Shown here: positions 1-8,208 of the stretch, piece by piece
Position numbering within the stretch: the stretch's first letter is position 1
Layout of the letters: every line of letters starts with the position of its first letter
NCBI GenBank assembly: GCA_964426915.1
Contig: CAYRTD010000079.1
Location: forward strand, 1 to 18,177
DNA: 18,177 bases
DNA from: CAYRTD01 sp964426915
GTDB taxonomy: Bacteria > Bacteroidota > Bacteroidia > Bacteroidales > GCA-2748055
Reading direction: 5' to 3'
Translations under genes and position numbers: made by a program
Notes under the pieces: model-generated
Databases searched by the model: none
Seen by the model: only the letters and a program-made list of their open reading frames with translations
What the model was told of the DNA's origin: nothing

Positions 1-84
1 ACGAATACCGCTTAAAATTAACACAGAATGAGTAAATCGGACATTATGGACAGACTCTAACTTAGTGTCAAAATTCTCAATCAT

Positions 85-1116
85 ATGAAAGCTCTGGTCC
101 TCGAAGAATATAATAATCTTGTTTACAAAGATGTAGACACTCCGGAAATTTCCGCTAATGAAGTACTTATAAAAGTCAAGGCTTGTGGGATCTGCGGATC
201 GGATGTGCATGGAATGGACGGAAGCACTGGCAGGAGGCAACCGCCTCTTATCATGGGACATGAAGCTTCCGGCGCAATTGTTTCAACAGGTAAAAATGTA
301 AGCAACTGGAGAGAAGGGGACAGAGTAACATTCGACTCAACTGTATATCCTTTGAAAGATTGGTATACGCTCGAAGGAACTTATAATCTGAGCGATAACA
401 GGGAAGTGATGGGAGTTTCTTCAGATGACTTCAGGCGGCATGGTGCTTTTGCGGAATATGTTGCGGTTCCCGGGCATATTCTTTATAAAATTCCCGATAA
501 AGTATCTTTTGAAGAAGCAGCTATGGTTGAGCCTGCGGCAGTGGCCCTCCATGCTATAAACAGGGGAAATCCACATATTGGTGAGAGTTGTGTGGTTGTC
601 GGGGCCGGAATGATCGGCATATTTATCGTAAAATTATTATTTCATGCCGGACTTTCTGCTCTTATTGTTGTTGATACAGATGAAAATAAGAGGAGACAGG
701 CTGAAGCTGTGGGCGCAGACCTTGCTCTGGATCCTTCTAAAAAAAGTCTTTACAAAGAAATTCTGGGATTATCACAGAACAGGGGAGCGGACCTTTCTTT
801 TGAAGCGGTGGGAATTACAGATAGCGTTAACACAGCCATTCAGGTTTTAAGAAAAGGGGGAAGAACCGTGCTGGTGGGAAATCTCTCAAAGGCGGTGGAT
901 TTTCCGCTTCAGAAAGTGGTAACCAGTGAAATAGACGTTCTGAGCAGTTGTGCTATAAGAGGTGAATATGAGGCTGTCCTCAGGCTGATCGAAAAAAGTG
1001 TACTGGATGTGAAAGATCAGATCTCAGCTGTTGCTCCTCTTTCTGAAGGTGCAGAATGGTTTGACAAACTAAGGAAAAGAGACAACAATTTAAATAAGGT
1101 TATTTTGGTACCATAA
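85..1116 (+). CDS. Zinc-dependent alcohol/polyol dehydrogenase (MDR family)
   Basis: Medium-chain dehydrogenase/reductase of 343 residues, a normal length for sorbitol/threonine/galactitol-phosphate dehydrogenase relatives. It should oxidise a sugar alcohol or hydroxy-sugar with NAD+ in the cytoplasm. Seen: an N-terminal GroES-like catalytic domain with the zinc ligand motif CGICGSD (C34-D40), GHE at 58-60 and the glutamate of VEP (E149); a Rossmann fold with VVGAGMIG (171-178); and an aspartate at the end of the second strand (VVD, 195-197) that favours NAD over NADP. Oddity: the four-cysteine structural zinc lobe that normally follows GDRV (78-81) is absent; no cysteine occurs between 38 and 168. 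The Gfo/Idh gene begins 9 bp after the stop, so the two are probably one transcript. The exact substrate cannot be assigned. Confidence 0.9.
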   Translation: MKALVLEEYNNLVYKDVDTPEISANEVLIKVKACGICGSDVHGMDGSTGRRQPPLIMGHEASGAIVSTGKNVSNWREGDRVTFDSTVYPLKDWYTLEGTYNLSDNREVMGVSSDDFRRHGAFAEYVAVPGHILYKIPDKVSFEEAAMVEPAAVALHAINRGNPHIGESCVVVGAGMIGIFIVKLLFHAGLSALIVVDTDENKRRQAEAVGADLALDPSKKSLYKEILGLSQNRGADLSFEAVGITDSVNTAIQVLRKGGRTVLVGNLSKAVDFPLQKVVTSEIDVLSSCAIRGEYEAVLRLIEKSVLDVKDQISAVAPLSEGAEWFDKLRKRDNNLNKVILVP

Positions 1117-1125
1117 ATCAGCATC

Positions 1126-2256
1126 ATGAGTAAATCCTGTCTTAATATCGCAATAGCAGGCTGCGGAAAGGTAGCCCATCTTCATGCCAGGGCAATTGAG
1201 CAGATCGAAAATGTTAGCCTTAAGGCTGCGTGGAGCAGAACATACGGATCGGCAGTGAACTTTGCCGAGCAATATGATATAGGAGCCTACCACGATATTC
1301 CTTATATGGTAATGAATAATGATATTGATGTGGTTATTATCTGCACTCCGCATCCTTTCCATCTCGAACCCTGTGTTCAGGCAGCAGAAGCAGGAGCAAA
1401 TGTTCTGGTCGAAAAACCTCTTGCCTCCACCCTGGAAGATTGTGATAAAATGATTGAGGTTTGTAAAAAGAATAAGGTAAAACTGGGAGTTATTTCTCAG
1501 CGGCGCTGGTTTGAACCGGTTAAAAGAGTTAAGGAGGCTATTGATGAAGGGAAGATAGGAAAACCTGTTCTTGGCACTATCAATATTCTTGGATGGCGCG
1601 ACAGAGAATACTATGAGTTTGCCGAATGGCGTGGAACATGGGATATGGAAGGCGGAGGTATTCTTGTTAACCAGGCTCCCCATCAACTGGATATCCTTCT
1701 CTGGTATATGGGTGAAGTTGATGAAGTATTCGGGATATGGGATAATCTCAATCACCCCTATATTGAAGTGGAAGATACTGCTCTTGCTATTATCCGTTTT
1801 AAAAATGGAGCTATCGGTAATATTATTGTGAGTAACTCCCAAAAACCAGGAATATACGGAAAAGTTCATGTGCATGGAGAGAACGGGAATTCCATTGGTG
1901 TACAGACCGATGGCGGTGCTATGTTTATAGCCGGCAAGACAGAAATAGTTGAACCTCCCGAAAATGATATATGGAATATACCGGATGAAGAAAAGATGCC
2001 GGAGGTCTGGAAGGAGGATGATAAATTATTCTTATCCGATAAAGATCCAACTGTATATTACATGAAATGTCAGATTGAAGATTTCAGGGATGCAATTTTC
2101 AGGAGCAGGGAACCAATGGTGAATGGCAAAATCGGAAGAAAGACTGTGGAATTATTTACAGCTATATACCGTTCCAACAGAGACAGAAAATGGATCAAGT
2201 TTCCTTTAAAACCTGAAAATGACAGAAGTGATATGGATGGCCGTAAGAGAAAATAA
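1126..2256 (+). CDS. Gfo/Idh/MocA family NAD(P)-dependent oxidoreductase
   Basis: A 376-residue cytoplasmic sugar or inositol dehydrogenase-like protein. The N-terminal Rossmann fold carries IAGCGKVA (10-17), the family EKP motif is at 96-98 (the lysine acts in cofactor and substrate binding), and the C-terminal alpha/beta domain has the catalytic-type stretch NQAPHQLD (182-189) with H186 as the likely active-site histidine. Length and order are standard for the family, whose members oxidise, reduce or epimerise sugars, inositols and sugar acids. It lies 9 bp downstream of the dehydrogenase and 111 bp upstream of a GntP permease, which points to use of an imported polyol or sugar acid. The C-terminus is unusually basic (GRKRK). 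Family is secure; substrate unknown. Confidence 0.9.
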   Translation: MSKSCLNIAIAGCGKVAHLHARAIEQIENVSLKAAWSRTYGSAVNFAEQYDIGAYHDIPYMVMNNDIDVVIICTPHPFHLEPCVQAAEAGANVLVEKPLASTLEDCDKMIEVCKKNKVKLGVISQRRWFEPVKRVKEAIDEGKIGKPVLGTINILGWRDREYYEFAEWRGTWDMEGGGILVNQAPHQLDILLWYMGEVDEVFGIWDNLNHPYIEVEDTALAIIRFKNGAIGNIIVSNSQKPGIYGKVHVHGENGNSIGVQTDGGAMFIAGKTEIVEPPENDIWNIPDEEKMPEVWKEDDKLFLSDKDPTVYYMKCQIEDFRDAIFRSREPMVNGKIGRKTVELFTAIYRSNRDRKWIKFPLKPENDRSDMDGRKRK

Positions 2257-2367
2257 ATTTTCTTTCAGACACTAATTTCATTTTTTGAAATTTTACAATA
2301 ATATGTTTTAGTTTAGCAATGATCTGTTCCTTAATACCTGAAAAACTGTACAATTAATATAAGTTAC

Positions 2368-3726
2368 ATGTCTACCCCCTACATTCTGGTCATTATTGTT
2401 TCAGCAGTCACCCTCTTATTATTAATGGTCCTAAAATTAAAGATCAGCGCTTTCATTTCCTTATTGATAACTTCAATGTTCGTGGGAGTTTTGGCAGGAA
2501 TGCCGCTCCAGAGCATTCTCGACAGCATACAGGAAGGGATGGGAGGGACCCTGGGTTTTGTGGCCATTGTTGTGGGGCTTGGGGCTATATTTGGACAGAT
2601 ATTGGAAAGTTCAGGAGGCGCTGAATCACTGGCACATTTCCTCGTGAAAAAATTCGGAAAAGAAAGAGCATCATGGGCAATGGTGATTACAGGATTCCTT
2701 GTGGCTATTCCTGTATTTCTGGATGTGGGACTGATTATACTTATCCCGATAATTTATGCTCTCTCAAGAGATACAAAAAGATCGTTACTGTATTATGGAA
2801 TTCCCTTGCTTGCCGGGCTTGCAGTAACACACAGTTTTATTCCTCCAACACCAGGTCCCATAGCGGTATCCGAGATCCTGGATGCACAACTCGGGTGGGT
2901 TATTTTTTTCGGATTCCTGCTTGGTTTCCCCACAGCTGTCATTGCCGGACCTGTATTCGGAAAGTTCATCGCGAAAAAGATACACCTCAAACCACCAGAA
3001 GAAATTTCAGCAGTAGGAAATGACACTCTCAGTGGGGAGAATCTGCCATCATTCCGTTTAATTGCTTTACTGATAGCTACTCCATTAATTCTGATCCTCC
3101 TGAATACATTTACTTCCGTTGCAGTTGAGAGAGAATTAATTCCTGATTCCCTTTTCTCCGATATCCTGATCTTTTTTGGTCATCCTTTTAGCGCTCTGAT
3201 AATTGCAGCCCTGCTGGCAATATATTATTTGGGAATCAAAAGAGGAAAGACAAAACAACAATTACTTGACTTAAGCTCCAAAGCTTTGGGTCCTGCCGGG
3301 ATCATCATTCTTATTACAGGCGCCGGAGGTGTGCTTAAGCAGATCCTGGTAGACAGCGGCATAGGTGAAATGATGGCCAGATCAATATCCGACTCGGCTA
3401 TGCCTCCTATTTTTCTTGCCTGGCTACTTGCTGCAATTGTAAGAGTGACCCAGGGCTCTGCAACCGTTGCCATGATAACTGCTGCAGGAATTATTGCTCC
3501 TGTGCTCGACTTCATAAATCCCGGTCAGCCCGAGCTTGCCCTCATTGTCCTGGCCATTGCCTCAGGAGCCACTCTCCTCTCTCATGTCAACGACAGCGGT
3601 TTCTGGCTGGTAAGCAAATACTTCGGTATGGATGAAAAACAAACCCTGAAATCCTGGACAGCGATGGAGTCGATTATTGCGGTTTGCGGATTAGCATTCA
3701 CCATGCTGGCGAGTCTTTTTGTATAG
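2368..3726 (+). CDS. GntP family permease (gluconate/sugar-acid transporter)
   Basis: A 452-residue inner-membrane protein of about 12-14 hydrophobic segments, with the length and conserved stretches of GntP/gluconate:H+ symporters: AIPVFLDVGLIILIPI (about 113-128), THSFIPPTPGPIAVSE (154-169), GSATVAMITAAG (near 365-376) and SHVNDSGFWLVSKYFGM near 407-423. The family imports gluconate and other aldonates or hydroxy-acids with protons. Following two sugar-type oxidoreductases, it is likely the uptake step for their substrate. No convincing promoter was found in the 111-bp gap upstream, so co-transcription with the pair is possible but not shown. The downstream gap carries 8-bp tandem repeats and separates it from the convergent fucosidase. 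Family assignment is firm; substrate is not. Confidence 0.92.
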   Translation: MSTPYILVIIVSAVTLLLLMVLKLKISAFISLLITSMFVGVLAGMPLQSILDSIQEGMGGTLGFVAIVVGLGAIFGQILESSGGAESLAHFLVKKFGKERASWAMVITGFLVAIPVFLDVGLIILIPIIYALSRDTKRSLLYYGIPLLAGLAVTHSFIPPTPGPIAVSEILDAQLGWVIFFGFLLGFPTAVIAGPVFGKFIAKKIHLKPPEEISAVGNDTLSGENLPSFRLIALLIATPLILILLNTFTSVAVERELIPDSLFSDILIFFGHPFSALIIAALLAIYYLGIKRGKTKQQLLDLSSKALGPAGIIILITGAGGVLKQILVDSGIGEMMARSISDSAMPPIFLAWLLAAIVRVTQGSATVAMITAAGIIAPVLDFINPGQPELALIVLAIASGATLLSHVNDSGFWLVSKYFGMDEKQTLKSWTAMESIIAVCGLAFTMLASLFV

Positions 3727-3743
3727 TAGGTTTGTTGAATTAT

Positions 3744-3799
3744 GCGGTTAGGCGGTTGTGCAGTTGTGCAGTTATGTGGTTGTGCAGTTATGTGGTTTG
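3744..3799. repeat. 8-bp tandem repeat array, left copy
   Basis: Seven units of period 8 follow the pattern G-C/T-A/G-GTT-A/G-T/G (gcggttag, gcggttgt, gcagttgt, gcagttat, gtggttgt, gcagttat, gtggtttg). The 19 bases at 3755-3773 are perfectly repeated in inverse orientation at 3958-3976, so a transcript through this convergent gap could form a long hairpin. Arrays of this composition are often seen between genes in Bacteroidota; their role is not known to me. Slippage is the likely origin. Confidence 0.8.
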
Positions 3800-3951
3800 C
3801 TTTAACCGGGGTATATATTTTATGTGATTTTTTTTGAGCAAATTAAAGTTTTAAATTCTAATTCACCTTACTATGCTTTATTGTATTTGAAAAAAAATGA
3901 TTTATAAAGTTTTCTGAGCAAAGCGAAGAACTATTATGCTTGATGTTCCAA

Positions 3952-3983
3952 CCGCACAACTGCACAACTGCACAACACATAAT
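3952..3983. repeat. 8-bp tandem repeat array, right (inverted) copy
   Basis: Four period-8 units (ccgcacaa, ctgcacaa, ctgcacaa, cacataat) are the reverse complement of the array at 3744-3799. Bases 3958-3976 pair perfectly with 3755-3773. The 150-bp AT-rich stretch between the arrays has no gene. It ends 8 bp before the fucosidase stop, so the pair could serve as a bidirectional terminator or stability element. Confidence 0.75.
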
Positions 3984-3991
3984 CCTTGTCC

Positions 3992-5359
3992 CTAAATTTT
4001 CTCCAAAACGATAACAGTAGCAAAGGGATCGGGTGCTTCCGCCGGCAATTGCAGGCTAATATTTTCATCCTTTTGCTCCAGTGGAATTGGGGTTTTTTCC
4101 GGGTCTGCCAGAAGCCATGCCCGGCCGATACCTGGAATTCCTTTTACAGTTAATTCGTCATTTTCGGGCCAGTCAAAAACATGGGCATAAATATGGTTAT
4201 CTTTTGTGGTATATTTGCCCCATGCCGGGCTCTCCACCGGGCTCGGGCGAACTCCGTAGATTGCCTCGCCGTTTATCTTCAGCCATTTTCCCATATCCTG
4301 AAGTCGCTCAATACTGGGTCCGGGTATAGTTCCCTCAGCAGTAGGGCCTACATTCAACAAAAGATTACCTCCTTTGGAAGCTACATCTACCAAGTTGTGT
4401 ATCAGGGTTTTTGAAGATTTCCAGTTATCGTCAAAATGTTTGTATCCCCAGGTATCATTCATGGTCAGGCAGGATTCCCATTTAGTTCCCGGCATCCCTG
4501 TGGCGGGGATTTGTTTCTCCGGTGTGCCGAAATCTCCGGCAAAATCTCCTTCTGCATCCATTCCCTCCATTCCCTGGCGGCCTTTATCCACACGGTTATT
4601 GATAATAAGGTCAGGCTTTATGTTCCTGAGGTAGTTGTATACATCCTTTCCCATTTCCGAAGTATAATCGGGGATCCATTCACCATCAAACCAAAGTACA
4701 CCAATATCTCCATAGTTAGTAAGCAATTCCTTCAGTTGAGGTTTCATAAACTTCTCAAGGTAACGATCGAAATCGGGATTGACCTTTTCACTTTTTCGTC
4801 CCTGGTTATACTCAGGTTCAAAAATGGCCTGTGCATCAGGATGATGCCAGTCCATAATGGAATAATAGAAACAAAGTTTTATATCCTCTTTTTCACAAGC
4901 TTCAGCCAGCTCCTTCAGTATATCACGCTTAAATGGTGTTGCATCCATAATATTATAATCGGTTTGTTTCGTATCCCACAGACAAAATCCATCATGATGT
5001 TTTGAAGTAATAACGATGTATTTCATCCCAGCAGCTTTTGCGATGGAAACCCACTCATCTGCATCAAATTGTGTGGGATTAAACTGGGTTGCAAACTGTT
5101 CGTATTCGTTGATGGGTATCAGCAGGGTATTCATAATCCATTCCCCGATTCCTTCAACCTTTTCCCCTTTATATTCCCCGGCAGGAACTGCGTAAAGACC
5201 CCAGTGTATAAACATTCCGAATTTCGCTTCTTCCCACCAGGCCATTCTTTCCTCTTTCACAGATTGAGATTCATTCAGGTAATTTTTGGGAGTCTGACTG
5301 CAGTTCATAAGGAGCAAGAGACTAATTGTAGTCAGAAAAATTTTTTTTAGTGTTTTCAT
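3992..5359 (-). CDS. Alpha-L-fucosidase, GH29, lipoprotein
   Basis: A 455-residue secreted glycosidase predicted to release alpha-linked L-fucose from glycans. The signal peptide ends in the lipobox LLMNC (C20), so it is a lipoprotein in the periplasm or on the outer membrane. The GH29 barrel spans about 35-365: FIHWG (50-54), SKHHDGFCLWDT (119-130) and LWFDG (222-226), whose D225 matches the family nucleophile. E295 in KWES is the position I expect for the acid/base in many bacterial members (inferred). A short C-terminal beta domain covers about 375-455. Length and order are typical. A candidate -7 promoter element lies 92 bp upstream. It is convergent with the GntP gene, so it is not in that operon, although it may supply the sugar that feeds it. 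Confidence 0.95.
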   Translation of the reverse strand: MKTLKKIFLTTISLLLLMNCSQTPKNYLNESQSVKEERMAWWEEAKFGMFIHWGLYAVPAGEYKGEKVEGIGEWIMNTLLIPINEYEQFATQFNPTQFDADEWVSIAKAAGMKYIVITSKHHDGFCLWDTKQTDYNIMDATPFKRDILKELAEACEKEDIKLCFYYSIMDWHHPDAQAIFEPEYNQGRKSEKVNPDFDRYLEKFMKPQLKELLTNYGDIGVLWFDGEWIPDYTSEMGKDVYNYLRNIKPDLIINNRVDKGRQGMEGMDAEGDFAGDFGTPEKQIPATGMPGTKWESCLTMNDTWGYKHFDDNWKSSKTLIHNLVDVASKGGNLLLNVGPTAEGTIPGPSIERLQDMGKWLKINGEAIYGVRPSPVESPAWGKYTTKDNHIYAHVFDWPENDELTVKGIPGIGRAWLLADPEKTPIPLEQKDENISLQLPAEAPDPFATVIVLEKI

Positions 5360-5948
5360 GGTAGCTTGTTATTAAATGTTTCTAAAAGCACATAGAAGAA
5401 TTCCGCTTTTTAAGCCTCCTAAATTTTCAGGGTGCTCAGGGGTAACAATACAAATATAATATTCTTTCCTGTTTTCCGAAATAGGGGAACGATGCCCTTT
5501 ATGGCTATGATTATAAGGGAGCAGGAAAAGGGACGATTCGTCTTTTAAAGGGAAGAAAGTGATGAGAAAGAACAAATTTGTCTTCGATGGCTCAGATTTT
5601 CAGGCTGAAGGCCGGGAAGAGTCTAGGAATAGGGTTTAAAAAAAACGGTGAGCCAGGTTTTTTTTTATTAAAAAAAAGGATGGTTAATTTATTTTTATTT
5701 TAAATAAGCTATATCTACCTATAATTCATTTAATTGCATCACCCGTATGATGATGCCCGGGAAAATAGTTATTATTAAACATATGTAGAATAGTGTATTT
5801 TATATAATTTTCAAAAATGTTTTTTTTAGTCGTATATTTAGTGTCCGTCAATAGAGTCGAGAGTCTGGATCATAACCAAACCGCCAGTTGGCAGTGAGCT
5901 CAGTGAAGTTAATGTTCGAGATCAAATACAATCTAAAAGCACAATTAC
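5360..5948. other. Divergent intergenic region, 589 bp, no gene seen
   Basis: Lies between the divergent fucosidase and octaheme cytochrome genes, so it should hold both promoters. A 67-codon frame on the - strand (5372-5575) has no recognisable features and I do not call it. Seen: an A8C / GT8 hairpin with a 10-base loop (5638-5665), a GCATCA/TGATGC inverted repeat (5736-5741 / 5751-5756), and a weak TATATTTA box at 5833-5840, one base from TAnnTTTG, that could serve the cytochrome operon. No FNR/CRP-type TTGAT-N4-ATCAA site was found. The 100 bp next to 5949 is less AT-rich than the rest and may be a transcribed leader. Confidence 0.5.
5451..5458 (-). promoter_or_regulatory. Candidate -7 element for the fucosidase gene
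   Basis: On the - strand the bases read TATATTTG, a full match to the Bacteroidota sigma-ABfr -7 consensus TAnnTTTG. It would start transcription near 5445, giving a leader of about 85 nt. No good TTTG is seen at the expected -33 position (about 5479-5482 reads like CGAAA on the + strand), so the call is modest. Confidence 0.4.
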
Positions 5949-7541
5949 ATGTATAAAAATTTTCTTTTAGTTGTTACAATAGTGGCTTTCCTGTTATTTA
6001 TTGTAAACATCCTTCATGTGGAAGAACCTTATAATCTTAAACAGGAAGTACTTAAGCAGGAATATTCCATTAAACCAATACCTTCAGTTGATCACAGCAA
6101 ATTTGAAGTTCTCCAGGTTGATTTCAAAACCCCACAGGAGGTAACAGAAACCTGTATTTCCTGTCACACTGAAAGACATAAAGAAATTATGGCCTCTTCT
6201 CATTGGAACTGGGAAAGGGTGGGATTTGTAGAGGGCCGGGGAATCATTTCTTCCGGTAAAAAAAACGTGATTAACAATTTTTGTATTGGTTCCGGATCCA
6301 ATGAACAAGCCTGTGCTGCCTGCCATATTGGGTTTGGAATGAACAGCAATTTATATGACTTTAACAATGCCAGGAATGTAGACTGTATGGTCTGTCATGA
6401 CAACAGCGAAGAGTATTTTAAAGGATCTGCCATGGCTGGCTATCCCGACAGGACTGTTAATCTGACAAAAGTTGCTCAAAGTGTTGGCGCCCCTACCAAA
6501 AACAATTGCGGAGCCTGTCACTTTTTTAGTGGTGGCGGTAACAATGTAAAACATGGCGACCTTGAAGCAGCGTTGCTCTCCGCAAGTCGCGAAGTTGATG
6601 TACACATGGCCTCCAATGGAATGGATCTGGAATGTGTGGCATGCCATACAGCAGAAAACCACCAGATTCTTGGAAAACTTTATTCGGTATCAACGGAGAA
6701 TACCAACAGGGCAACCTGTGAACAATGTCATACAAACACCCCGCACCTGAGTAATGTGTTGAACAGGCATGGTTCTAAAATTGCATGCCAAACCTGCCAC
6801 ATTCCCGAATATGCAAAAGTAAATTCAACTAAAATGGTTTGGAACTGGTCTGATGCAGGGAAGCTGAAAAATGGAATGCCCTATAGTATAACGGATTCAT
6901 TAGGAAACGATATCTATTTATCAACAAAAGGTTCTTTTGTTTGGGAGCGAAATGTTAAGCCTGATTATATGTGGTTTAACGGAACTGCAGACCTCTACTT
7001 ACTTGGCGATAGCATTACGTCCAATCCTGTATACATCAACAGGCTGTTTGGGTCATATTCAGACAAGGAGTCCAAAATTATACCGGTTAAGATAAATACA
7101 GGAGATCAAATATATGATACGGTATACAATCGTTTCATTCAACCAAAACTTTATGGTCAGGAAAAAGGAGACAGCGCTTATTGGGTTGATTTTGACTGGG
7201 CAAAAGCAGCTGAAGCCGGAATGAATGAAATCGGACTTCCTTATAGCGGGGAATATGGTTTTATTGAAACCCGTATGCATTGGCCGGTTAATCATATGGT
7301 TGCTCCCAAAGAAAATGCAGTTGGCTGCGCTGAATGTCACACACGTGAAAACGGCAGGCTGGCGGGACTGAATGATTTTTATATGCCGGGAAGAGATCGC
7401 AATGTGTTACTCAGTAAATTTGGAAGCTGGCTCTTTATCCTTTCTATACTCGGTGTGTTAGTCCATGGAGGATTGAGAACTGTCTCAAGTATTAAAAATA
7501 ACAGGTATAAGAAAGAGGTGATTAACGAAGATATTCCTTAG
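5949..7541 (+). CDS. Octaheme c-type cytochrome, tetrathionate reductase (OTR) family
   Basis: A 530-residue periplasmic multiheme cytochrome. Eight CXXCH haem sites are visible, starting at residues 69 (CISCH), 122 (CAACH), 146 (CMVCH), 187 (CGACH), 229 (CVACH), 257 (CEQCH), 280 (CQTCH) and 460 (CAECH). The spacing, with seven sites in the N-terminal half, a roughly 175-residue haem-free insertion and a last haem after MHWPVNHM (443-450), matches the octaheme tetrathionate reductase family known from Shewanella, which reduces tetrathionate and in vitro also nitrite or hydroxylamine. The N-terminal hydrophobic segment (4-22) lacks an obvious cleavage site and a second membrane helix lies at 491-508 followed by a basic tail, so the body is probably tethered at both ends on the periplasmic side. 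A cytochrome b gene starts 29 bp later and is the likely electron donor. Physiological substrate is inferred. Confidence 0.9.
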   Translation: MYKNFLLVVTIVAFLLFIVNILHVEEPYNLKQEVLKQEYSIKPIPSVDHSKFEVLQVDFKTPQEVTETCISCHTERHKEIMASSHWNWERVGFVEGRGIISSGKKNVINNFCIGSGSNEQACAACHIGFGMNSNLYDFNNARNVDCMVCHDNSEEYFKGSAMAGYPDRTVNLTKVAQSVGAPTKNNCGACHFFSGGGNNVKHGDLEAALLSASREVDVHMASNGMDLECVACHTAENHQILGKLYSVSTENTNRATCEQCHTNTPHLSNVLNRHGSKIACQTCHIPEYAKVNSTKMVWNWSDAGKLKNGMPYSITDSLGNDIYLSTKGSFVWERNVKPDYMWFNGTADLYLLGDSITSNPVYINRLFGSYSDKESKIIPVKINTGDQIYDTVYNRFIQPKLYGQEKGDSAYWVDFDWAKAAEAGMNEIGLPYSGEYGFIETRMHWPVNHMVAPKENAVGCAECHTRENGRLAGLNDFYMPGRDRNVLLSKFGSWLFILSILGVLVHGGLRTVSSIKNNRYKKEVINEDIP

Positions 7542-7570
7542 TCAATCATAGAAAATTTAATTATACAGCA

Positions 7571-8203
7571 ATGAAACAAGTTTATATCTATTCAGGGTTT
7601 GAACGCTTCTGGCACTGGGCACAGGCATTAATCATTATTTTTCTGGCTGTGACAGGTTTCGAGGTACACGGGTCTTTTAGCGTTTTTGGATTTGAGAAAG
7701 CAGCCTATTTCCATCGGATTGCTTCATGGATGCTTATTGGTTTGATTGCATTTGCCATATTCTGGCACCTGACAACCGGAGAATGGAGGCAATATATTCC
7801 CGACCTGAAGAATCTCGGGGCACAGGTCAGGTATTATATTTCGGGTATTTTCAAGGGCGAGGCTCATCCTACAAAAAAAACCCGGCTAAGTAAGCTAAAC
7901 CCTCTTCAAAGGATTGTTTATTTGAGCTTTAAAGTCGTCCTGATCCCTATTACAATTATTTCAGGGATTTTTTATATGTTTTATAAAACCTTTGATGTCA
8001 ACAACATGGTAATCGTTAGAGAAATTCCTCTGGGTACTATTGCCTTCTGGCATACCCTGGGCGGTTTCCTGCTAATGACTTTTTTAGTAGTGCATGTTTA
8101 CATGACAACAACCGGTCATACTCCAACTTCCAACATCAAGGCCATGCTAACCGGTTATGAAGAGCTGGAAGAAGATGAAGAATCAGAAAAAAAAATAAAA
8201 TAG
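7571..8203 (+). CDS. Cytochrome b561-type membrane subunit (quinol-linked)
   Basis: A 210-residue integral membrane protein with four hydrophobic helices (about 13-31, 48-66, 117-137 and 156-179), typical of the prokaryotic cytochrome b561/hydrogenase-thiosulfate reductase b subunit family. Likely b-haem ligands are H15 (in RFWHW), H48 (HR), H66, H161 and H175. It would oxidise the quinol pool and pass electrons to the periplasmic octaheme cytochrome encoded 29 bp upstream. The C-terminus is a strongly acidic cytoplasmic tail (EELEEDEESE, 197-206) ending in lysines. The next gene begins 5 bp after the stop, so all these genes read as one operon. Assignment of the family is firm; the partnership is inferred from gene order. 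Confidence 0.88.
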   Translation: MKQVYIYSGFERFWHWAQALIIIFLAVTGFEVHGSFSVFGFEKAAYFHRIASWMLIGLIAFAIFWHLTTGEWRQYIPDLKNLGAQVRYYISGIFKGEAHPTKKTRLSKLNPLQRIVYLSFKVVLIPITIISGIFYMFYKTFDVNNMVIVREIPLGTIAFWHTLGGFLLMTFLVVHVYMTTTGHTPTSNIKAMLTGYEELEEDEESEKKIK

Positions 8204-8208
8204 CGATT

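Noticed and set aside
3..35. Possible C-terminal tail of an upstream gene (EYRLKLTQNE, stop)
   Set aside because: Only ten residues are visible; too little to support a gene.
1090..1875. 261-codon antisense frame
   Set aside because: Lies fully over the well-supported dehydrogenase end and Gfo/Idh gene on the other strand; no recognisable domain.
3744..3983. Repeat arrays as a CRISPR
   Set aside because: Units are 8 bp, directly adjacent with no spacers, and no cas gene is present.
4436..5005. 189-codon + strand frame
   Set aside because: Antisense shadow of the GH29 catalytic domain.
5372..5575. 67-codon - strand frame upstream of the fucosidase
   Set aside because: No family character, spans the candidate fucosidase promoter; composition looks non-coding.
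5638..5665. A8C/GT8 hairpin as a terminator
   Set aside because: It lies between divergent promoters with no gene reading into it from either side; the stem is mostly A-T homopolymer and could be chance.
5700..5948. FNR/CRP site expected before an anaerobic respiratory operon
   Set aside because: No TTGAT-N4-ATCAA-like or TGTGA-N6-TCACA-like sequence was found there.
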